The notes under the pieces: generated by a model
What the model was told of the DNA's origin: nothing
Databases searched by the model: none
The model's input: the letters and a program-made list of their open reading frames with translations, nothing else
Part shown: piece after piece, positions 34,030 to 45,368 of the stretch
Layout of the letters: every line of letters starts with the position of its first letter
Position numbering within the stretch: the first letter of the stretch is position 1
Position numbers and translations under genes: made by a program
Source of the DNA: Euglena gracilis
Lineage: Eukaryota; Euglenida; Euglenophyceae; Euglenales
Reading direction: 5' to 3'
DNA: 64,000 nucleotides
Assembly (NCBI GenBank): GCA_039621445.1
Contig: CP154956.1
Coordinates: 5,392,170-5,456,169, forward strand

Positions 34030-34640
34030 AGGTGGGCACTGGACCTGTTCTCCGGAACGGGTTCGGTGAAGCGGGTGCTGGAGAGGCTCGGCTACTCCGT
34101 CATCTCGGTGGACGCGGGACCCACGGTGGAAGGCGGACAAGACGGTGGACGTGCGGCGATGGCGGTACTGGGAGGAGTACTGGCCCGGCGACTTCGAGCT
34201 GCTCGCCGCCTCGCCGCCGTGCACCGAGTACTCCAGCGCGATGACGACCAGGAGGCGGCGGCTGCGGAAGGCCGACTTCCTGGTCCGCAAGACGAAGAAG
34301 GTCATCGCCTACCTGCGGCCGTCCCTGTGGTGGCTGGAGAATCCCCGCCATGGGAAACTCCGCCACCGCAAGGTCGTCGAGGACATGCAGTACGTCGACG
34401 TGGACTACTGCATGTTCGAGGCGTGGGGCTATCGCAAGCCCACACGCTTCTGGATAGCGGACTCCATGGCCCCCATGCGGGACGTCGTGTTCGACGGCCA
34501 GTGCGAGAACATCGTGGAGGAGCAAGATGGACGGCGACATCACCGACGGCAGCTGGGTGGGGCATCCCAGCGGCGCGGAACCCGAGAGCAGGCGTATCGC
34601 CTTCCCGAAGTCCGATACCTGTGCGAGCGCACCCCACCAA
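34030..34640 (+). pseudogene. C5-cytosine DNA methyltransferase-like domain of retrotransposon A
   Basis: Motif I is LDLFSGTGS, followed by GYSVISVDAGPT (cofactor-binding acidic turn). After a frameshift near 34130, ASPPCTEYSSA supplies the catalytic Pro-Cys (motif IV) and WWLENPRHGKL the motif VI Glu-Asn. A closing segment GRRHHRRQLGG ... RLPEVRYL parallels GRSHREKLGG ... MPKQLVEYLL in element Y. The domain is about 200 residues, much shorter than a typical Dcm, with little room for a target-recognition domain. It would transfer a methyl group from S-adenosylmethionine to DNA cytosine if active; this copy is frameshifted. It lies between Gag and protease and is presumably expressed as part of the polyprotein. 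Confidence 0.75.
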
Positions 34641-34904
34641 CCCGCCAAGCAGCCATGCCGCCCAGCGCGATACCGCCGTCGCCGGCACCCGCACCCGCGT
34701 CCGCCACCACACCGCCAAGCCGGACGGCGCTGCCCCCGCAAGCAGCGGCGCTGTCCCAAGCCCCGCGCCAACGACCACCATTGTGCACCCGCCAAGCATC
34801 CTGCACCCCCGCCGAGCCGCACAACGATCCACCCGCCGAGCCCGTCACCACCGCCGCCGACGAGCCCAACCCCCCGCGGAATGTCCACAAGGTCACCGGC
34901 CGTC

Positions 34905-35340
34905 CGTGGCAGTACCGCCCCAGCCGGCCCTTCCAGGTGGGCCGCATGGAGAGGCGGGGCGGCAGCTACCAGCTGATGCTGGATGTGGTCATCGAGATCG
35001 ACGGCCGGGAGGAGAAGGCGAAGGCCCTCATCGACACGGGGGCGCAGACGTCGCTGATCCGTCGGGACTTGTTCTCGAGCGGATGTTTCCGCCGCAACGA
35101 GAGGCCGCTGCTGCTGCGGACCGTGAATGGCGACCTGCTGGCAGGCGGCAGCAACGAGGCGGACGTCCTCCTGGTGTTCAACGCGAGGAGTGAAGGAGAG
35201 AGGAGTGCAGGAGTGAAGAGGTGGCACAGCCAGATCACCCTTCATGACGGTGATATACGGTGTGTTCTGACTCTGGGTTACCCCTGGCTGAAGGAGCACA
35301 GGCTGGATGTGCAACCCTGGCGGGATGCGCTCCAGCTCCA
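34905..35340 (+). CDS. Retroviral-type aspartic protease of retrotransposon A
   Basis: LMLDVVIEIDGREEKAKALI leads into DTGAQTSLIRRDLF, with the catalytic DTGA at about 35032-35043, and ends with LTLGYPWLKEHRLDVQPW, which corresponds to ILSYPWLAEAKLGIFP in element Y. It shares one frame (34145-35962) with the second part of the methyltransferase and the start of RT, joined by a long Pro/Thr/Ala-rich linker. It matures the Gag-Pol polyprotein. Confidence 0.82.
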
Positions 35341-35639
35341 CGACGACCCCCAATGGGTCATCGCCGGCACCGAAGCAAGCGAGATCGCAGCGCTAAGCAC
35401 ACGCGCCCACGCGACCGTCCGAGCCCGCAGCCCGTCGCCGTTGCCCCGCACGCCGTCCGAAGTGGAGGAGGAGATGGAGGCCCAGGTGAGGAAAATGACG
35501 CTCGCCTTCGGGGTCAACGGCCCCGATGGAGACGAGGAGGACGAGGCCCTGGGCGCCGAGGAGGATGCAATGGTGGCCAAGGTGCTGATCGACGCGGCTA
35601 AGGAGGCGAAGGAAGTCTGTGCGGTGGTCACGGCCGAGG

Positions 35640-37097
35640 CGGAGGAGCAGCATCCGCTGGCCATCCAGCTGCGCGCCGAGATGCTCAAGGAGTTCGAGGG
35701 CCGCGTCTTCTGCGACCGTGTCCACCCCGATCCGTCTCCCCGAGGCCAGCACGGGATGGCGGTGCTGCGCCTCAAGCCAAACGCCCAGCCGGTGGTGGGG
35801 AGGGTGATCCACCTGAAGGGCGGCTGGAGGCGCTGCGGGAGATGGAGGAGGAGTGCCGCCGCGACCGGATGGTGGAGCCGGGCCGCGGCCCGTGGCGGGC
35901 GGCGGCCTTCCCGATTCGGAAGAAGAACGGGAAGTGGAGGATGGTGTATGACTACGCGGTGACAAACCTGCAGATCATGGCGGACAGCTACCCTTGCCCT
36001 TGACGGAGGAGATCGTGGCGGAGCAGGCGATGTGTACCCTCTTCAGCTCCATCGATTTGCGGGACGCGTTCCACCAGGTGGCCTTGGCGGAGGAGAGCCG
36101 ACCGGTGACAAACGTCCAGCTGCCGGGTGGGCTGTTGCAGTGGCGTGTGGTCCCGCAGAGGATCAACGTCGGGCCCGCCCTCCTGCAGCGGTGTGAGTCA
36201 GGGGTGCTGAGTGCCCTGGTAAGTTAGCTTACCTCAGGCGCTAACCTTAAAAGCTAACCCAGCGCCCACAGAACTTACCAGGGGACTTGATCCAACCAGG
36301 GGCCTACAGTTTCAACGATGAAACAATTAGGATAATATCCTCCTAACTGAATTTTAACCTCTGACCAGATTTTCACCACTGATTTTACATGCTGTTCAAC
36401 AGGCCTCTGTCACTACTCTGTCCTTGCTCAATCTGATTATCTTTTTGCCATTGGCCTATTTGGTTCAAGTTTCAAGCCAATTCAAGTTTGTCAAGATTTC
36501 ATTGGAAGTGGAAGTTGATTATCTGTTCAAGTATTGGTCCTGTGATCTGAAGTGAAGTCTGAAGCAGGAGTTGTTGCTGCTGGTGTGCCTAAGAAGCGCC
36601 AGTTCGCCGGCACCGAAGATCTTCACTGACCACGACCACTAATTTGAAAGCATTTCGCTGCTTTGAGCAAGACCTACAGGTGTTTTATACCCGATTTGTG
36701 ACCCCCCAAGGACACACCCCACACCAACCACAAAAAGGAAAAAGGTCTATTTAACCCAAGAAAAAGAAACAATTTTAAACAAAGGCCGCGCGGGGAATTG
36801 AAATTCAACTGGGCAGGGTAATCGATCCTACGCGGGGACAGGGAAACCCCACGGACCTGAAACAAGCGGAGCAGCAAAGGAGGTTATCCGGTACAAAGCG
36901 GGACACCGACACCACCTGCGCGGCGGTGAAGGCGCACTCCCGCCCGCACTTCGACGACATCATCGTCACTACGCGGCAGGGAGCAGAGGAGACGGACGAG
37001 GAGTTCTACCAGAAGCACGCGCGAGACGTCCGTGAGACGTTGCTGGCCTTGGAGAAGGACAGATGGGTCAGCGACAGCCGCAAGGTCAACCTCTTCA
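35640..37097 (+). pseudogene. Reverse transcriptase of retrotransposon A, interrupted
   Basis: The finger region starts near 35690 (GRVFCDRVHPDPSPRGQHGM), loses frame near 35840, and resumes with LFSSIDLRDAFHQVALAEES and LLQWRVVPQRINVGPALLQR up to 36191. After the 36192-36895 insertion it continues with DTDTTCAAVKAHSRPHFDDI, where FDD replaces the usual YxDD catalytic motif. It ends abruptly after RKVNLFM near 37097; thumb, RNase H and integrase are absent. It would copy element RNA into cDNA if intact. Confidence 0.82.
36192..36895. mobile_element. Likely solo LTR inserted in RT of element A
   Basis: A segment that begins TGTGAGTC and ends GGTACA, with AGCGG immediately left (36187-36191) and AAGCGG right (36896-36901), cleanly splits an RT frame that rejoins on both sides. 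It contains short inverted CTGGTAAGTTAGC / AACTTACCAG phrases and no ORF. No second LTR or internal region is present, hence solo LTR; it does not match the LTRs of Y or Z. Confidence 0.62.
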
Positions 37098-37741
37098 TGA
37101 GTTTTCCCCTCTCGCCGGTTCGGTGACCGTGCGCGGAATGGGCTCCCCGGCAGGCCAAGTGGGGGAAAACATTCACCCGGCGCTCCGGTAAAAATAGGCA
37201 CACGCGCCCCAGAAATTCCCCTTTTTTGTGGCTTTCGGTCCCTGAATTCAGCCAGAGCCTGGGTTCCGGCAGCCAAATAATTCAAAATTTGGGGGGGGAC
37301 GGTATTTTTGGCCAACTCCTTGGGGGTGCCTCTGAAGAAGTAGGGGGGGGGGGAAGCCTGGGTTGAATTTAAAAAGGGTAGCGGGGGGGAGGGGGAAGAA
37401 CACCTTCACCTTGCTTCCCAGCGCCGGTTGCCCTTCTTTTTTGAATTTGAATTGCTGCCTTGGTTTCCCCTTTTGCTTGGCCTTCCGGATTGACTTTTTT
37501 GAATTCTTGGACAATTGTTTTATTGAAATCAGATTGATATTTTGATTCTTCTTGATTCAGCATGCACAATTCTTTGAATGAAACATTCGGAAGAGAGAGA
37601 ACCTGGCGGGGAAAGTACACAGGTAAAAAAAGTAGCGGAATGGGGCAGAATATTCGCTAACTCCAGTGCGCAGGCGCCAGGCCGCCTCCCGCCGCCCACA
37701 CTCCCCTTACTACCGAGGCGCCCGGCCTCGCCTGCCTTCGG
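37098..37741. other. Junction DNA between elements A and X
   Basis: No gene. TTTTCCCCTCTCGCCGGTTC near 37100 and the loosely complementary AGAACCTGGCGGGGAAA near 37597 could be ends of a small insertion. An LTR of element X would be expected around here but was not recognised. Confidence 0.35.
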
Positions 37742-40373
37742 CTAACATCGGAGGCGGGAGCGGGTGGCGATGGGCACCTCATCGGCGAAGTAAACGAATT
37801 GTACAAACAAACGTCGGGGCGGTTCGGGTACACGGAGGGCAGGGGTGTGGCCTTGGCCTCGGCCTTGGCCTTTGGCGTTTGGTGCCCCGGGGCCCCCCTC
37901 GTGTGTGGCCTCGCGCGCCACAGGAGCCTGGTCGGGAGATGGCGTTGGTCCCCGGGCGGTCTGCTGGCAGGCCAGCCGCAGGCTCCTGTGGGCGCCTTGG
38001 GAGGGGGTGGAACTCCTCCGGGCTCTGGGCGGGAGCCGCTGTCCTGCTGGGTGGCTTGGCAGCCCCGCCGCGCCGACCTGCAGGCTGGGGGTAGAGCACG
38101 GAGCGTTGAGCCTTTCGGGGGGGCTGTGCGCTCCCCGGCTGGTTGGGGGGGGGGTCCCTTGGGCTCCCTTGGGTCTTTCTGGTGCCTGGGGGGTCTCTTC
38201 GGCTCGCCTCCTTTGCCCCCTGCCTGGCCTCGCTGGGGGGAGGGGCGTGCCTTTCTCTCCCTTGCGCCTGCTCGGTTCCCTTGTAGCGCTCTGGGGGGGG
38301 TGCTCCTTGCGCCCTCTTCGGTTCTCGTTTGGCGCTCTGGTGCTCCGTTGGGTGTGGGCGCCCCTTGGGGGGGGGCGTTTTTTTTTGTGGGCGCCCCTGG
38401 GGGGGCGCCTTTTTTTTGCCCGGGGGGTCTTTGGTCGTGCTCTCTGGCGGCTCTGGGGGTCTTTGGGTTGTGGGCCCTGGGCCCCCCGGGGGGGGGGGGG
38501 CGGTCTTGGGTTTGTGGCCTCCGGGCCCCCGGGGGAGGGTCCTGGCTCTTTTGCCTCTAGGGCCCCCTGGGGGGGGTCCTGGCTCGGTTGCCTGTGGGGC
38601 CCCCTGGGGGGGGGGGGAGGCCTGGCTCGGTGGTCCTCTGGGGCCTCTCGGTGGCCCTCTGGGGGGCCTTGGCTCGGTGGCCCTCTGGGGCCTCTCGCCC
38701 TGATGGTGCCCCCTGGGGGGGCTTGGCTCGTTCGGTGCCCCCTGGGGGGGGGGGTGGCTTCGGTTCCCCCTGGGGGGGGGGGTGGCTTCGGTTCTCCCTG
38801 GGGGGGCCTGGCTGGCTTCGGTTCCCCCTGGGGAGGGGGGGCTTGCTTCGGTTCTCCCTGGGGGGGAGGGGGGCTGGCTGGCTTCGGCTCCCCCTGGCTT
38901 CGGTTCCCCCTGGGGGGCCTGGCTGGCTTCGGTTCCCCCTGGGGGGGGGGGGTGGCTTCGGCACCCCCTGGGGGTGCCTGGCTGGCTTCGGTTCCGCATG
39001 GGGGGGGCGGTGGCTTGGCTCGGTGCCTCCTTGGGGGGCGGGGGCGGCTGGCTGTCTGTCTTGTGGTCGGCTGCCTGGCTCCCTGTCTCCCCTGGGGGGG
39101 GGGGGGTGCCTGGCTGCCTTGGCTGTCTGCCTCCCCTCGCTGGCTGGGGGGTGGCTGGCTGGTGGCCCCCTTGGGCCGCTGGCTTGTCTGTGTGGCCTCC
39201 GCCCCCCGCTCTCTCCCGGCCGTTGTCTTCCCTTGGCCGGCTGGGGGGGGGGTCTGCTCTGCCCCTGGCTGCCGCCCGCCTCTGGCTTCCGGCCTTGAGC
39301 GCCAGCCTCCTCCTTCTTCCACAGTACCAGTGTCAGTGTGAAGGACAGGGGCAGAGACATCAGCTGCCATCCGTCGCCTGGCCTCCAACGGTGTAGTCAC
39401 CACGTACCCAGCCTCCGCCAGCGTCTTGGTCCACTGCGCAGCAGACACTCTGGCGAATCGGCAGGCAAGGAACGGCAGCAGCAGCAGCAGCCACACAAAT
39501 ACAACCCCCGCTACCCAGTACGATTTGACGCCAGGCTTTTCCAACCACCCCCGGGGCGGTGGGCTGGAATGGGTAGCCGTGGGTAGGGGAAAATGGGTGG
39601 CCTCCGGGTTGGGGCCGGAAAGGGCCGGGACACACCAGACCTGCGTTGGGGGGATTGAGGACACAGACACCGGCGGTGGAGTCCTCTCGCCGCCTTGAGG
39701 CTGAGGACGGGTCCCGGAGGTGCAACAGGAAGGAGCCATGCGTGGCGAAGGCTCCATCGGGACAGGGGATGAACGGGGTGCACTGGGTATGGGGGTTCGC
39801 TGGCAGGAAATGGTGTGAGAGGAAGGGGGACGGCGTGGCACAGGCCGGTGGCATGAGGGTGTGCCGGCCCGTACACACCGGGAAGGCAGCAGGCGGAGGG
39901 GGCACCGCGTCCCCGCCTACAGCCGGGAAATGGTTCGGAATGGGCACATACGGAGAATGGGTTAACATCGCAGAGGCAGCCACAGCAGCCTGGGGGGCAG
40001 CCACAGCTGCCTGGCTGGCAGCCACCACCGTCGCCTGGGGGACGGCCACAGCAGCCTGGGAGGCAGCCACAGCCGCCTGGGGGGCAGCGTGCGGCCGCAA
40101 ATGAGCGTACGCAGACGCGGGCTGCGCGCACTCAGCTCCTGGCGATGGACACACTAAGGTTGATACCGCAGCAGGGGGGATCTGGGGATCAGCCTCCTGC
40201 GACAGCTGGGGAAACGCAGAGACGGAGGGACGGTCGGACGGGTGGTGCACGAAGTGCAGCGGGACGGGCTGGTGCGATGCAGCGGCGGCGACGGTCCGCG
40301 GTGGATCCTGACCTAGCGCTGGCGGTGGATCGCGTGTCGGGACGTGCTGTGCTGCAGGCACCGCTGTGCCCAC
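37742..40373 (-). CDS. Possible third ORF of element X (Pro-rich, one membrane segment)
   Basis: Downstream of X's chromodomain on the minus strand an Ala/Pro-rich frame (40373 to about 39550; repeats of AAVAAPQ) appears to continue, after a frameshift, in a 699-codon frame (39841-37742). That frame has a single strong hydrophobic run, VAGVVFVWLLLLLPFLA (about 39452-39520), then Pro/Gly/Arg repeats and ends ATRSRLRC. The position is where env-like genes sit in some LTR elements. Long frames on the plus strand over the same G/C-run repeats warn that part of the openness may be compositional. No family recognised. Confidence 0.35.
38740..39015. repeat. GGCTTCGGTTCCCCCTGGGG minisatellite
   Basis: About ten imperfect units of 24-33 bp, each GGCTTCGGTTCCCCCT plus a variable G-run. 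On the minus strand they encode the Pro-rich GEPKPARPPQ-type repeat of the third ORF. Confidence 0.85.
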
Positions 40374-40388
40374 TGGGGGGTCCGCAGA

Positions 40389-41863
40389 CTACCCTTCCTT
40401 GCTGCTGGCCTCCTCGTCCTTCTTGATGTCCTCGTCGGGCCAGACCCACTCCTCGGGTGGGTCCTCCTACTCGGTGTTGTTGATGACCTCCTGCTCCTGC
40501 TTCTTCACCTCCGCGATGATGACCGCCACCTCAGCCGGGTTGCGGTGGAGGTAGTCCAGCAGGTCCACCTTGAGCTTCTTGGACTTGGCGTACTCGATCA
40601 TCTGGTGAGAGTAGCGATGAAAGAAATTCTTCAACGGCTCCCACGTTGGAGTCGGGAGGCCCTCCCACTACACCTCGAACTCCCAGTCGCCGTCGTCTCG
40701 CCTGCGGTGCCGCCGGATCTCCTCCACCGTCCACTCCTCGATGTCCACGTCTTCCTGCGGTCTGGCTTGCCGGTAGGCGAACGTCTTGCGCGGGCCCCAC
40801 AACTGCGTGTGATTGCGGTAGGCCTTCAGCTGGCAGCGGTGGGCCTCTTGGCGGTCGCCCTCCTCCAGCTCCAGCTCGTACGAGTGCTCGCCACGGCGCG
40901 CGGTGACGTGGGCTGGGCCAAGCCAGTAGCTCTCGAGCTTCTGGCCCAGCCGCCTCGGAGGCCGGAGGTACCAGACGAGGTCTCCCTTGGCGAACTCCTC
41001 GAGGTCCTTCCTGCTCCGGTTCTTCTGGTCCGCTTGCCGCTTGTGGAGGTGGTTGAGGACGTCGGCGACCTTCTGGTCCACGGCCTTCTGTCTCTCGAAG
41101 AACGACACGGCACCCTCCACCATGACCGGGGCCTTGTACGGTACACCACCAGTCCACCGATGCCGTCCATACAGCACCTCGTACGGACTCAGGCCGTGCT
41201 GCGCCTTGGAGTCGTTCAGCTTCTGCACTGCCCTGGGCAGGGACTCCACCCAGGTGATCGGGCCTCGTCCTTCTCGCTCCGGATCCGCTTCTGTAGCTGC
41301 GCACCGAGGGACTCCGCCCGAGAGTTCGCCGCGTGCTGGTACGCCTGGGCGTAGGCGTGGCGGATCCCGTGCAGGCCGCACATGCTGCGCCACCACGCGG
41401 CAGCAAAATGCGGCCCGCGATCACTCGTGATCACGCTGGCCAGCCCGTGCGGCGACCACCACCCCCGGTACATCGCCCTGGCCACGGTGGCGGCGGTGAG
41501 GCCGCGCGTGCGGTGTGCCGTGGCCACGACCCACCCACTGTGACGATCGACGCAAGCGGCGAACACGTTGTACAGCTGCCCCTCGAAGTCCACCTCCGGC
41601 ATCACGAAGAGTTCGATGGCCACCGACGCCATGATGACCTTCATCCGCAGCGGCTGGTGCGGGTGGTCGGTGGCCTGGCACACCGGGCACGTCCGCTGCA
41701 GCCTGCTGGCCACCTTCGCCGCCTCCATCCGGTAGAGACTGCCGCAGACGATGCCGACGGTGGGGCTGCTGCGGCCGCGGGAGACGACGCTGACGGGCGC
41801 ATCTCTCGCGTGGGTGCTCGGACCGCGTACCGTGCGGGGCGTCTTCTGGGGGCTCGTGTCCAG
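40389..41863 (-). pseudogene. Integrase and chromodomain of element X
   Basis: The minus-strand frame from 41863 has TCPVCQA (zinc-binding cysteines; the His pair is not seen), then SVAIELFVMPEV, VITSDRGPHF and NSRAESLG. These are the DD35E positions, with the first Asp replaced by Glu (GAA). A frameshift near 41270 leads to the C-terminal part (HGLSPYEVLYGRHRWTGGVP, then DLVWYLRPPRRLG) and a chromodomain (EEWTVEEIRRHR ... GDWEFEV, in-frame TAG, WEGLPTPTWEPLKNF). A second TAG lies at about 40468, and the frame then runs to 40389. The upstream RNase H lies at 63098-64000, separated by insertion Y. The D-to-E change, stops and frameshift indicate loss of function. Confidence 0.88.
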
Positions 41864-42751
<888 letters not shown>

Positions 42752-42769
42752 TGGTCGCAGAGGTTTGTT
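42752..42769 (+). promoter_or_regulatory. Primer-binding site of element Y
   Basis: TGGTCGCAGAGGTTTG follows the 5' LTR immediately, beginning with the TGG that pairs with a tRNA CCA end. The tRNA was not identified. Confidence 0.55.
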
Positions 42770-43647
42770 CTGCTGGCTCTGCCAGCAGAATCATTGAGGA
42801 TTTTTCAGATTCGGTGAACATCGTGGCAGAGGTTTGTTCCGCTGGCAGCAGAATCAGTGCAAACTTTTCAGATTCGGCTGACATCGCAAGCAAAGGTTGT
42901 TTCACTGACCCAGTCAGTGATAATTTTTCAGAGACGGTCGACACGGTCACAGAGATTTGTTCTGGTGGCTGTGCCAGCAGAATGGTGCACGAGGACAGTT
43001 TCACCAACCCAGTGGTCTGTGAATTTTCAGAAGAATCTGCAGAAATCTGCTCGTTTCCCGGCCAATCTGTCCGAGTTTCAGATTGTGATGAAAATTTTCT
43101 GAGATCTGTGGCAGAAAGCTGTTTTCAGAACAAAAAAGAAACTGAATTTTCAGCAGCCAAGTTTTCGGAACCTGTGGCATCATTGCAAATCATGATGGAA
43201 TCTGTGGCAGAAAACAATTTTCAGGCTGCAGAAACTTTATCGGCTTCAGGATTTTCAGAAACGACACAGGAATCAGATTCTGATTCTGATTCGGGGAGGG
43301 GGTCATTTACATGCATTAGGCCCATCACGGTGGTAGGGCCAGAAAATTTACAACTGGTTCCACTGCATGGCAGTGACGACGAATCAGACCCCCCAACATA
43401 CGAAAGCGAATCAGAGGACGAAAAAGGAGCTGAAAACGCCATAATTCAGGAAATGGTTATACAGAGAATGAAAGCTGCTGGCATGTGGCTAGTAAATTTT
43501 TCAGGTTTTCAGCAAATTTCTGTGTCATCACGAGACAGCAGCCCAGGGCCAGAACAAAAAATTTTGTGTTTAACAGCCCAGCCAGAACCATTGCTGTTAA
43601 CACGCAGTTCAGAATCGCAGTCAGCACAGGCAGCTGCAGCCCAGCTG

Positions 43648-44040
43648 AAGGTTTTTCAGCCAGCCCAGCCGTTTTCGGCTGAGATATCTGTCCCAGCCCA
43701 GGTGCCTGGGCAGGTTTTTCACCCAGCCCAGCAGTTTTCGGCTGGGTCATCTGTCCCAGCAATCATGGAGCCAGCCCAGATGACTTCACAGGTTTTTCAG
43801 CCAACCCAGCAGTTTTCGGCTGAGTCATCTGTTCCAGCAATCATGGGGCCAGCCCAGATGACTTTACAGGTTTTTCAGCCAGCCCAGCAATTTTCGGCAG
43901 AGTCATCTGTTCCAGCAATCATGGGGCCAGCCCAGATGACTTTACAGGTTTTTCAGCCAGCCCAGCAGTTTTCGGCTGAGTCATCTGTTCCAGCAATCAT
44001 GGGATCAGCCCAGATGCATGGGCAGGTTTTTCAGCCAGCG
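43648..44040 (+). repeat. 78-bp tandem repeat within Gag Y
   Basis: About five units, each encoding 26 residues of the form QVFQPAQQFSAESSVPAIMG plus PAQMTL. Units differ by a few substitutions and the frame is kept. Confidence 0.92.
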
Positions 44041-44618
44041 TTAACAGTGTCTTCAAACACAGTCCCAGCCGGATTTTTCAGCCAATTCAGCCAGATTTTC
44101 CACAGACCCAGCCACAGAATTTACAGCCAAACACCAGTTTTTCTGCAGAAACTGGGTCCGAAAACCCTGAAAATCAGCATGACGTGGAAATGGAATCGGG
44201 CTATGGCCAATCTGATGATGATTGGAACAACTGGGGTGAAGAAATAAGTTGCAAAATTGAATGTTTACATGGCAGACTTTTGGTGCGGGAAGGAAAAAAT
44301 CCTGAAAAAACGGCTGAAAATCTGGTGGGGGAGGCAGAAAACAGGCTAAATCAGGCATTGGCCATGCCACAGGGGCAGACATTGAATCTGGTGAATGAGG
44401 CATTGGGCATGCATGATGGGCGAATGGCTGATCACATTGCCATGGTGAAACGTGAAATTGAGGCTGAACTGAGTTCAACCGTAAACGACTTGCTTTTGCA
44501 GTTTCAGCAAAATGGTGAAATGGTGCAAAATCTGGCCCAATGCCAAAGGCATTTGTTGAGTGTGGAAATGGAACGGCAGTTTGCTGAAAAAGTGAAGAAA
44601 GTGGAGGATGGAGTAAAC

Positions 44619-45059
44619 TGTGTACCAGGCAGCCGTAAGGCCATGGTACTGTGTATGTAGGTATAAGCCTACGGCCAGATATAGCTCTGAGCCCCATACA
44701 CAGTACTGTGCTAGGTGGTATTCCTAAAGATGGCCAACGGCCTGAATTAGGAATACCTCACCCATATTCTGGTTCTCCTCCACAGGTGGTATTCGTATTC
44801 TTATTTTCTTCTTCACTTGAATATCAAGTTTGATTTGTTTCATTTGAAGTCCGAAACGGACAGCCAAGTCACTTGGCATTTTCTCTGTGTAGCCCATAGG
44901 GCTTCTCCACCTGCCTTGTGCTCTGTATAAGCCCAAAGGCAATAAAAACTAATAGTTAAGTAAAAGATTCTCTTTTTTTGTTACTCTCCTGGTTCTGTTC
45001 TCACGGGAGGGTGTAAGTAGGCCGACAGGCAGTGGGAATAGAGTCAGGGGACGTACACT
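44619..45059 (+). repeat. 5' LTR of element Z
   Basis: Begins TGTGTACCAGG and ends GTACACT. Contains a TATA-like TGTATAAG (44924) and AATAAA (44941) as a plausible poly(A) signal. It is nearly identical to 53238-53678. Confidence 0.95.
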
Positions 45060-45077
45060 TGGTAGCAGAATAGGTTA
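45060..45077 (+). promoter_or_regulatory. Primer-binding site of element Z
   Basis: TGGTAGCAGAATAGG directly after the LTR. It resembles the TGGTATCAGAGC initiator-Met-tRNA-type site of many plant elements but is not identical. ACTTGGTAGCAGATTAGG recurs near 45123. Confidence 0.6.
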
Positions 45078-45368
45078 CGAACCTACACATACTTCACAAA
45101 CAGAAAGACTACCAAGGAATACACTTGGTAGCAGATTAGGTTTCTTTCCTACACCCCTTCTCCCCCCCCATCTTAACAGGTGACTTCAAACAGTGAGTGG
45201 TGCTTAGCCTATAGGCTACAAAGCATCCACGAGCTGTTTGGAGCCAACTTCTAAGCACAGGTACAAGCTTCAGGAGGTTCTGGGCAGTATACGCTGCCAC
45301 ATCCTTCTAAGTTTGTTCCTTTGCTTACCTTTTGGGGTTTGATTGTGTTTGTTTCTGCAAATAAAAAT

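Larger units (their letters stand above)
27868..37097 (+). mobile_element. Ty3-type retrotransposon A with methyltransferase domain (truncated)
   Basis: Order on the plus strand: Gag (27868-29598), hAT insertion (29607-33653), C5-methyltransferase-like domain (34030-34640), Pro-rich linker, aspartic protease (34905-35340), reverse transcriptase (35640-37097, split by a likely solo LTR). No LTRs, RNase H or integrase belong to this copy: the left edge abuts G-rich repeats and the right edge stops inside RT. It is GC-rich with strong G/C third positions, like element X. Several frameshifts and stops show it is dead. Confidence 0.88.

Noticed and set aside
37799-39396. Long plus-strand Gly/Trp/Leu-rich ORFs (up to 498 codons)
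   Set aside because: They are the complement of the Pro-rich repeats and G/C-runs. Openness on both strands is compositional, and the element context favours the minus strand.
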